NCBI GenBank assembly: GCA_031287815.1
Contig: JAITSM010000027.1
Span: forward strand, 1-13,743
Length of the DNA stretch: 13,743 nucleotides
Direction: 5' to 3'
From: Prevotellaceae bacterium
Lineage (GTDB): Bacteria; Bacteroidota; Bacteroidia; Bacteroidales; UBA932
Made by a program: the position numbers and the translations under genes. The notes under the pieces were generated by a model that was given only the letters and a program-made list of their open reading frames with translations, was not told where the DNA came from and did no database searches. Below, one piece after another: positions 6,307 to 12,048 of the stretch. Numbering within the stretch: the stretch's first letter is position 1; each line of letters opens with the position of its first letter.

Positions 6307-7278
6307 TCAATTACAGCAATAGCACAAACAAGACCGGGCGCCTTCCCCTTGGGTCAGGATGGTGTAATATGTGAACTGGGTACCGTAGCAGTACACAGCG
6401 CAGGTGTTCGCCTTTGTTGAGGTGCACGCGCCGGCGGTGGTGTAGTTTTGATAGGTTGTCAAGCATGATGCGTTTGGTGTAGAGGTACAACTATTATTGC
6501 AACTGTCGTCGGGTCGCGTGGCATATTGCGCAGTCATCACATTGCCGCATTGGTCTCGTAATTGCACATATGCTGTATGGCAAGTTCCCGCGCATGCGCC
6601 GTCATTGGTAGTATATGTCCCGATTGTTTTACACGTCCCGTTGCAATTAGTCGTCCCGGGCACGCAGCAATTCAACAAGCCCGCTGATTCGCCGTTCTTG
6701 CCGCACAATAAACCCGGACAGCCGGTAGCGTCGGTGATGGCGGTAATGGCTCCGCCGGAATAAGTGTTGGCGTTTACTGTCTCCGTGTCGGCAGTAGTAG
6801 TAATAATAAACGGTGGCGTGCCTTTCAAGTCGTAGCCGCCGCCGGAGTTGTCTATTGCATTCGGCGGGAAGTCGCTGCCGTAGGCGCACCAGTTGAATTG
6901 CCCGGCGGCGTTGCTTAGCGTGGCGGTAACGGTCGAGGGATTGGCGGTTACATAAAAGCCGCGCCCGTTTAGCGAAGCAGCGTCAATGCTGCCGGCGGTA
7001 GCCGTAGCCCCGCTGATAACGGCTTTGGCAAATGTGCCCGGAGAATTTCCCGACACCGGGCAAAAGTCTACCCATATCCACACGCGGTTGCTGGCGGCAG
7101 TGCCAGTCCATGATACTTTAAAGGTTACTTTTTTGGTGGAATAATCTACGCTCAGCGGCGTAACGGTTACGGCGGCAGACAAGCCGCCTGTCCCCGAAAG
7201 GAGGAATAATAATAAGAGAAGCCCCCTGAATCCCCCGAAGGGGAAATTTTGTGTTGTTTGTTTTGATAATGTTTTCAT
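6307..7278 (-). CDS. Secreted protein: shared N-terminal domain with cysteine-rich C-terminus
   Basis: 323 aa. A long signal region (about 1-35) ends LSAA. Residues about 36-165 begin VTVTPLSVDYSTKKVTFKVSW and include RVWIWVDF, AKAVISGATATAGS and QFNWCAYGSDFPPNAI. They align over their whole length with the N-terminal domain of the 377-aa protein at 767-1900. Both then show TDATGCPG. Beyond it the two proteins differ completely: here about 135 residues with some 19 cysteines, often as CxxxC or CC pairs (NCC, CNGTC, CAGTC, CLCYCC at the end). The cysteine pattern suggests a disulfide-bonded exported domain. I do not recognise its family. The signal peptide starts with an unusual polar stretch, NFPFGGFRG, encoded by a GC dyad (TCCCCCGAAGGGGA, 7231-7244) that looks like inserted repeat DNA. 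It is probably transcribed from the promoter at 8256 together with the small lipoprotein. Confidence 0.8.
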   Translation of the reverse strand: MKTLSKQTTQNFPFGGFRGLLLLLFLLSGTGGLSAAVTVTPLSVDYSTKKVTFKVSWTGTAASNRVWIWVDFCPVSGNSPGTFAKAVISGATATAGSIDAASLNGRGFYVTANPSTVTATLSNAAGQFNWCAYGSDFPPNAIDNSGGGYDLKGTPPFIITTTADTETVNANTYSGGAITAITDATGCPGLLCGKNGESAGLLNCCVPGTTNCNGTCKTIGTYTTNDGACAGTCHTAYVQLRDQCGNVMTAQYATRPDDSCNNSCTSTPNASCLTTYQNYTTAGACTSTKANTCAVYCYGTQFTYYTILTQGEGARSCLCYCCN

Positions 7279-7344
7279 AATTATTAATTATTTATTGGTT
7301 AAATATCCGATAGTATGGGGTGCGGAAGGCTTGCCACAGAGTTG

Positions 7345-7559
7345 GAAACCTTCCCAAAGGGCTCGGCGGAACTTTCAACATGTGTTGAAACCGTCTCCGA
7401 GGGCTCGGCAGAACTTTCAACATGTGTTGAAACCGTCCTCGAGGGCTCGGCGGAACTTTCAACATGTGTTGAAACCGTCCCCGAGGGCTCGGTGGAACTT
7501 TCAACATGTGTTGAAACCGTCCCCGAGGGCTCGGCGGGACTTTCAACTCGTGTTGAAAT
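7345..7559 (-). repeat. Five tandem copies of a 42-bp two-dyad unit
   Basis: TTTCAACA starts at 7373, 7415, 7457, 7499 and 7541, giving an exact 42-bp period. Each unit holds two inverted repeats: TTTCAACA-TG-TGTTGAAA (degenerate in the last copy) and CCGAG-GG-CTCGG. The unit length is a multiple of three, which makes several frames open, but those frames have no credible start context or relatives. It lies between the 51-aa lipoprotein and the 323-aa gene, in their shared transcript if the two are cotranscribed. A single divergent copy is at 271-314. The remainder of the gap 7279-7584 shows no other feature. Confidence 0.85.
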
Positions 7560-7584
7560 AAAAAAATAACCATTCGGGCTGTTT

Positions 7585-7740
7585 TCATTGTCCGTCCGGA
7601 TATGCGACCACGCCGGAGGATGCCGCCGGTTCGTCTTGGCCTGTGTTGTACACAGGAATATTTTCCACGTTCGACGTGGTTGTTTTTTGCGTCACGCAAC
7701 TTGTTGCTATTAGCAAGAGGAAAAGAAGCATTTTTTTCAT
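7585..7740 (-). CDS. Small lipoprotein of unknown function
   Basis: 51 aa from the ATG at 7740 (an upstream in-frame ATG at 7794 would add repeat-derived sequence and destroy the signal). MKKMLLFLLLIATSC is a classic lipoprotein signal with Cys15 in the lipobox A-T-S-C. The mature part is about 36 polar residues, TTTSNVENIPVYNTGQDEP and onward, with no recognisable domain. It is the first coding sequence after structured RNA B and is followed by the 42-bp array and the 323-aa secreted protein in the same direction. Confidence 0.65.
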   Translation of the reverse strand: MKKMLLFLLLIATSCVTQKTTTSNVENIPVYNTGQDEPAASSGVVAYPDGQ

Positions 7741-7763
7741 AACATTATTATTTATGGTTTCAT

Positions 7764-7841
7764 GTTTAAAGTTTAAGGTTCCGGCGCCAGCCAACTCTTA
7801 GTTCTTAACTTTTAGTTCTTAACTTTTAGTTCTTAACTTTT
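7764..7841 (+). repeat. Heptamer element with AACTTTT/AGTTCTT right arm
   Basis: Left arm GTTTAAA, GTTTAAG, GTTCCGG (7764-7784) runs into the core CGCCAGCC (7785-7792). The right arm is seven uninterrupted heptamers, AACTCTT then alternating AGTTCTT and AACTTTT, from 7793 to 7841. It ends two bases before the 3' stem of RNA B and occupies the leader between that RNA and the lipoprotein start. Confidence 0.7.
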
Positions 7842-7843
7842 TT

Positions 7844-8219
7844 GCAGCCTTTGGGGTTGTTTTCAAACACAAACTTTATCATATAAAACAACCCCCTGCT
7901 GCGAATTTTTGTTCGCTGCCAATGATTGCAGAATGTTTTATTAACCCTTTTCTGCAATTTGTTACTTCAACTTTTATTGGGATTTTTTCTTTTCCATAAA
8001 AAAGCCAAGAGTGGAAAAGGAAACAATACTTATCAAAACCTGAGGTTCGGGAAAACCCACATCATAAATAAGTATAACAACCCATTTCCACTCTTGGCAA
8101 GGTTGCTTTCACTTATATTCATAATGATGTAGAAATTTTCCCGATTTCAGATTTTAGAATAAAAGTTAAAGCGATATTTCTTAAAATATCCTTTTCAAAA
8201 TGTCAAAGAGCAAGTAAGA
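7844..8219 (-). ncRNA. Structured RNA copy B
   Basis: Read on the minus strand, this repeats the plan of RNA A (378-676). Hairpin 1: ATATTT-TAAG-AAATAT flanked by AAAG/CTTT. Hairpin 2: GAAAT-CGGGAAA-ATTTC (8148-8132). Hairpin 3: a perfect 14-bp base stem GCCAAGAGTGGAAA (8098-8085) with TTTCCACTCTTGGC (8017-8004), an inner ATACTTAT/ATAAGTAT helix and the apical GTGGGTTTT..GAACCTCAGGT shared with A. Hairpin 4: ATTGCAGAA (7958-7950) with TTCTGCAAT (7933-7925). Hairpin 5: GCAGC/GCTGC enclosing GGGGTTGTTTT/AAAACAACCCC, with the same AAAGTTTGTGTTTG loop as A. Loop 2 TCGGGAAAA (8144-8136) is fully complementary to TTTTCCCGA (8055-8047) in hairpin 3. Hairpin 3 is followed by six Ts (8003-7998), so transcripts might also end there. 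Identity and exact ends are unknown. Confidence 0.7.
8201..8212 (-). promoter_or_regulatory. boxA-like site at the start of RNA B
   Basis: TGCTCTTTGACA on the minus strand differs from E. coli rRNA boxA (TGCTCTTTAACA) at one base. It sits 14 nt after the -7 element, the same place as in RNA A. Function is inferred from position and similarity only. Confidence 0.45.
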
Positions 8220-8225
8220 ACGGTG

Positions 8226-8256
8226 CAAATATATTACTTTATTTTTTAATTCCAAA
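8226..8256 (-). promoter_or_regulatory. Bacteroidota-type promoter of RNA B
   Basis: Minus strand TTTG (8256-8253), 19-bp spacer, TATATTTG (8233-8226): an exact consensus match. The spacer and -7 region (AAAAAATAAAGTAATATATTTGC) are nearly the same as at 345-372, so the promoter was copied together with the RNA. Confidence 0.75.
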
Positions 8257-8289
8257 TGTTTTTGAAAAAATTTTTACCCATGTCTTTTA

Positions 8290-8361
8290 ATTATGGATTA
8301 TGAATTATGAATGCTGGCGCAAGCCCACTCTCCATTCTCCACTCTCCATTCTCCATTAAAC
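8290..8361 (+). repeat. Heptamer element just downstream of ftsZ
   Basis: Perfect 7-mer register throughout: ATTATGG, ATTATGA, ATTATGA (8290-8310), core ATGCTGGCGCAAGCCC (8311-8326), then ACTCTCC, ATTCTCC, ACTCTCC, ATTCTCC and ATTAAAC (8327-8361). It lies in the 110-bp gap between the ftsZ stop and the -33 element of the RNA B promoter. Confidence 0.75.
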
Positions 8362-8372
8362 AAAAACTCCCT

Positions 8373-9806
8373 TCAGTCTTGCGTTTGGTAGAGGAAGGCG
8401 TTGTTGGCGCTCAGGCGGTGGGTCTGGTTGTGGGTAACTATTTTCGCGGGCGCTTCGGTGTTTATTTTATTGATATGCCCTGCCGGCGGGGTGAGCGGCG
8501 TTTTGCGCCGCAGGTAGGCCGGGGTTTGTTCGAGTTGCTGAATATCCGCCTCGTTGTCCGGAATCAATGCCGGGCGTGATGCGGGCTGCGCGGTGGCAGG
8601 GTTGGCGGTTTTCGGCGCGAACGTTTTTTCCGGGAAGGTATATACGCGCCGGTTTTTGTCCACCTTAAAACCGTCGTCAGCGGCGGGTTGGGCGTCGCCG
8701 GAGAGGGCGGCGAAAAGGCCTTCTACGGGGGCGTTGTCTACGCCGTCGGCCGGAGGGGAGAGGATGATTCTTTTCTGCGGCGCCGGCGGCGTTGGTTCGG
8801 GAATAACGTGCATCCCGAAACCGGTAGCCACTACCGTTATCGACACGTCGTCGCCCATGTTTTCATCATACACGATGCCGTGTTTGCAGTTTTCGATGCT
8901 GCCGGCCTTTCCGTATACATATTGTACTATCTGCTCCAGTTCCGATATTCTGATGCAATTATTTCTGGAAGTGGTAATGTTTACCAGCACATTTTTCGCT
9001 CCCGACACGTCGTTGTCGTTCAGCAGGGGCGAATGCAACGCCTGTTCCACCGCTTCCTGTACGCGCCGTTCGCCGCCGGCCCTTCCTGCGCCCATGATGG
9101 CGACGCCGCTATTTTTCATCACCATTTTCACATCCGCCAAATCTACGTTGAGGTGCCCCGGCAGGGTAATGATTTCGGCAATGCCCTTGGCGGCGGTGCT
9201 CAACACGTCGTCGGCTTTGGAGAAGGCTTCCGGCATGGGCAGGTCGCCATACATTTCGCACAGTTTCTGGTTATCGACAATCAGGAGACTGTCGACATGC
9301 TGTTTCAGTTCCCGGATGCCTTCGTAGGCGCGTTGCAGGGTTTTTATTCCTTCATGGCGGAAGGGAATGGTTACAATACCCACCGTGAGGATGTCCATTT
9401 CTTTTGCGATTTTCGCAATGACCGGCGCGGCGCCGGTGCCCGTTCCGCCGCCCATTCCGGCGGTGATGAAGACCATCTCGGTGTTGTCGGACAGTAATTC
9501 GCAGAGCCTGTCTTTGCTTTCTTCCGCCGCCTGCCGCCCCTGTTCGGGGTTGCAGCCGGTGCCGAGCCCGCGCGTGAGTATTTCGCCCAGCTGTACTTTT
9601 CGCGGCACAGGGCTGGTGTGCAACGCCTGCGCATCGGTGTTACATATAACAAATTCCACTTCCTTGATGCCGGTGCGGAACATATGGTTCACGGCATTTC
9701 CGCCGCCGCCCACGCCGATGACTTTTATCCTTGATTCCTTCGGCAGCCAGCCTACCGGTATTATTTCGGGCAGTTCATTCCTGTTTATATTGATGTTTTC
9801 AGGCAT
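8373..9806 (-). CDS. ftsZ: Cell division protein FtsZ
   Basis: 477 aa. This tubulin-like GTPase forms the cytokinetic ring at midcell. It has the nucleotide-binding stretch GVGGGGNAV (31-39), the tubulin signature GMGGGTGTGAAP (117-128) and the catalytic T7-loop residues N220-V-D222-L-A-D225, so it should be an active GTPase. The globular domain ends near residue 335. A long Pro/Ala-rich linker follows, then TPAYLRRK, a motif typical of Bacteroidota FtsZ, and the tail AFLYQTQD. It lies 47 bp after ftsA in the same direction, as the last gene of the division cluster. No clear intrinsic terminator follows; the next 110 bp are repeats. Confidence 0.97.
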   Translation of the reverse strand: MPENININRNELPEIIPVGWLPKESRIKVIGVGGGGNAVNHMFRTGIKEVEFVICNTDAQALHTSPVPRKVQLGEILTRGLGTGCNPEQGRQAAEESKDRLCELLSDNTEMVFITAGMGGGTGTGAAPVIAKIAKEMDILTVGIVTIPFRHEGIKTLQRAYEGIRELKQHVDSLLIVDNQKLCEMYGDLPMPEAFSKADDVLSTAAKGIAEIITLPGHLNVDLADVKMVMKNSGVAIMGAGRAGGERRVQEAVEQALHSPLLNDNDVSGAKNVLVNITTSRNNCIRISELEQIVQYVYGKAGSIENCKHGIVYDENMGDDVSITVVATGFGMHVIPEPTPPAPQKRIILSPPADGVDNAPVEGLFAALSGDAQPAADDGFKVDKNRRVYTFPEKTFAPKTANPATAQPASRPALIPDNEADIQQLEQTPAYLRRKTPLTPPAGHINKINTEAPAKIVTHNQTHRLSANNAFLYQTQD

Positions 9807-9853
9807 ATTATTTTATTTAAAAATTATTTGTTTTCTTTTGTTGTTATGGCGGT

Positions 9854-11167
9854 TTAATAGGTGTTATCCCACAGGGACGGCCAGGTGATATTGATGATTT
9901 CTTTTATTCCTTTTTTTCTTTTTTTCCCCCCGTCCACAGGGGAGGTGGGGATGGCCGGCTCCAGAACCGGAACCCATTCCGCTTCCGGATATACTACCGG
10001 GACAGGGGGTTTTTCCTTATGCTCCTCCTGCTCCATGCCCGCCAGCAGCAATCCCACAGCGGTGGCGTAGCTGCAACGCCGTACTTCCGCCGGCGAATCA
10101 TCCGTAATGTGTAGCGGTTTGGCGACGCGGGCAGGGTATCCTGTTTTATTTTGCGCCAGTTCCACGAGGTGCTGCATCAGCGCCCCGCCGCCGGTAAATA
10201 CAATGCCTGCCGGCAAACAGCCGGCATAGCCCGACTGTTCGATTTCAAACAGCGCCGCCTCGATAATTTCTTCCATCCGCGCCTCAATAATCCCGGCGAG
10301 GTACTGGAACGATATTTCCTGCTCCTGCCCGTTGGCGCCCGGAATGACCAATACCGAATTTTCTGCCAGATGGCTGAAACATGAGCCGTACTGTTCTTTC
10401 ATGGCGTTTGCCTGCGCCAGCTTTACGCCGCATCCCTGCCGGATGTCTTCGGTAATAGCCCTGCCGCCAAACGGAATGATGGCGGTGTAGCGTACGATGT
10501 TGTCATAATAGACCGTCAGCCCGGTAGCGCCGCCGCCAATATCCACCATCGCCACGCCCGTTTCCATTTCATCTTCCGAGAGCACCGCTTTGGCGGAAGC
10601 CAGCGGTTTCAGGATAAACCGTACGGATTCCAGCCCGGCGCGTTGAATACATTTCCCGGTATATTCCGCCCATTTTGATTTTCCGATAAAGATGCGGTAG
10701 TTTCCCTCCAGCCGTTTCCCGAACATGCCCACCACCGCGTGTTCGTCAATATTGCTGTGTTCATCGACGCTGTAGCTTTGCGGGACAACCAGCAGTATTT
10801 CCTCGTCCGGGTCAATGCCTGTGCCGTACATTTGGTCTTTCATGCGGCCGATTTCGTCTTCCGAGATTTCTTCCCGGTCGTTTTCGCGCACACATTCCAG
10901 CCTGTTTTCGATACAGCGGACAGGTTGCCCGGAAATGCCTACATACACTTCCTGAAAACCGATGCCGGATTTTTCCCGGAGGTCGTTCAGCGTATTTTGA
11001 ATGGACTCTACCGCCTGAGGGATGTTTAATACTTCTCCCCGCAGGATACCCTGCGAGGGCGCTTCGCTGCTGGCCAGTACATGCACCCTTCCTCCGGATG
11101 ACCTGCGCCCGGCGAGCGCTACTGTTTTTGTTGTGCCGAGATCAATGGCGGCAATGTAATCTTCCAT
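9854..11167 (-). CDS. ftsA: Cell division protein FtsA
   Basis: 437 aa. An actin-fold ATPase that tethers FtsZ filaments to the membrane and recruits later division proteins. DLGTTKT (9-15) is the phosphate-1 loop, VDIGGGATGLTVY the phosphate-2 loop, and FTGGGALMQ the adenosine-binding motif. The FtsA-specific 1C domain lies between them. After a proline-rich linker, the C-terminus (KKRKKGIKEIINITWPSLW) is a basic amphipathic helix suitable for membrane binding. Only 13 bp separate it from ftsQ upstream. Confidence 0.97.
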   Translation of the reverse strand: MEDYIAAIDLGTTKTVALAGRRSSGGRVHVLASSEAPSQGILRGEVLNIPQAVESIQNTLNDLREKSGIGFQEVYVGISGQPVRCIENRLECVRENDREEISEDEIGRMKDQMYGTGIDPDEEILLVVPQSYSVDEHSNIDEHAVVGMFGKRLEGNYRIFIGKSKWAEYTGKCIQRAGLESVRFILKPLASAKAVLSEDEMETGVAMVDIGGGATGLTVYYDNIVRYTAIIPFGGRAITEDIRQGCGVKLAQANAMKEQYGSCFSHLAENSVLVIPGANGQEQEISFQYLAGIIEARMEEIIEAALFEIEQSGYAGCLPAGIVFTGGGALMQHLVELAQNKTGYPARVAKPLHITDDSPAEVRRCSYATAVGLLLAGMEQEEHKEKPPVPVVYPEAEWVPVLEPAIPTSPVDGGKKRKKGIKEIINITWPSLWDNTY

Positions 11168-11180
11168 GATGATTATTTTT

Positions 11181-12041
11181 TTAATTTTTAACTTTTGTGG
11201 CTACAACCTGGTTGCTGTAGCGTAAATCCAGTTTGCTGTATTTATCCCATCCTTCGTTTGGCATGGCTTCCCGGTAGAAGGCATAGAGTTTTTTTAATTT
11301 ATATTCGAAATGATCCAGCGAGCCCAGTTTTATCAGTTGAAGGCCTACGCGCGGAATGATTTCTATGTCGTTTGCATTTAGCACATGCACTTGCTGCACC
11401 TGCGCCTGCCAAAAACGGCGCTGCTGCAAAAAGAGGCTAAAGCTATAAATCTGCCGGAACAGCTTATCCGCTTCGGGAATGCCGCCGCGATAATCCGCCT
11501 TGAACGACGTGGGGATATTCCCCGTAACAATGGGTACATACGGCGTGTAAGCCGGAGAAAACGGGAAGATATATCCTGTTTCGTCGATATAAAAACTGCC
11601 CTTTGCCGTCAGCACGCGCACAATCGGGCAGCGCTGGAAGACGCGGACATGCAGCGTGCCGTCGATAGAGGTAAACACTTCCGCATTTTTCACTACGCTG
11701 CGGGCGTTCAGCTTTTCTTTCAGCCGCCGCGTGTCGATGCTGTCAATGGCCATGCCGATGATTTTGCGCTGGTCTTTCTCTATCAACCGGCGCACCTCTT
11801 TTGCATTTACAAACCCGTTGAGCAGGCTGTCGCAAACGGTTACTTTTATCGTATGGCAATAAATATGCTGCCGTTCCCTGTTCACAAACCCCGCCGCCAC
11901 CACCAGGTATACCGTAAACAGAATAGCCGTGATGATTAAAGATACTTTTTGTAATGGAGAATGGAGAATGGAGAATGGAGAATTATTTACTCTTTCTATT
12001 CGTTGCTCATTATGTTCTGTATTATGTTTAGTTTTTTTCAT
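11181..12041 (-). CDS. ftsQ: Cell division protein FtsQ, with repeat-derived N-terminal tail
   Basis: 286 aa. A bitopic membrane protein linking early and late divisome parts. One membrane helix (about 34-53, VSLIITAILFTVYLVVAAGF) is followed by a POTRA-type domain (about 60-135, VTVCDSLLNGFVNAKEV to HVRVFQRCP) and a beta domain up to the end. The match is from gene position and layout, since FtsQ diverges strongly. The cytoplasmic tail contains NNSPFSILHSPLQK, encoded by four GGAGAAT-type heptamers (11953-11980). No ATG lies between this repeat and the membrane helix, so the repeat must be translated unless another start codon is used. It starts 7 bp after the murC stop. Confidence 0.85.
   Translation of the reverse strand: MKKTKHNTEHNEQRIERVNNSPFSILHSPLQKVSLIITAILFTVYLVVAAGFVNRERQHIYCHTIKVTVCDSLLNGFVNAKEVRRLIEKDQRKIIGMAIDSIDTRRLKEKLNARSVVKNAEVFTSIDGTLHVRVFQRCPIVRVLTAKGSFYIDETGYIFPFSPAYTPYVPIVTGNIPTSFKADYRGGIPEADKLFRQIYSFSLFLQQRRFWQAQVQQVHVLNANDIEIIPRVGLQLIKLGSLDHFEYKLKKLYAFYREAMPNEGWDKYSKLDLRYSNQVVATKVKN
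11953..11987 (+). repeat. Heptamer array inside ftsQ
   Basis: Four perfect AATGGAG heptamers (11953-11980) then AATTATT. It lies wholly within the N-terminal coding part of ftsQ, where the minus strand reads SPFSILHSP. No GC core is present. Confidence 0.85.
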
Positions 12042-12048
12042 TTTACTT

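Noticed and set aside
7292..7699. Open frames on both strands through the 42-bp array (up to 135 codons)
   Set aside because: They are open only because 42 is a multiple of three. The minus-strand one overlaps the 51-aa lipoprotein in another frame, and none has a signal, domain or plausible start.
7926..8132. 68-codon open frame on the + strand
   Set aside because: It is antisense to structured RNA B; the DNA is explained by paired stems, and no equivalent frame exists in RNA A.
8554..9497. Long + strand open frames of 257 and 269 codons
   Set aside because: They are antisense to ftsZ, a certain gene. High GC at third codon positions produces such shadows.
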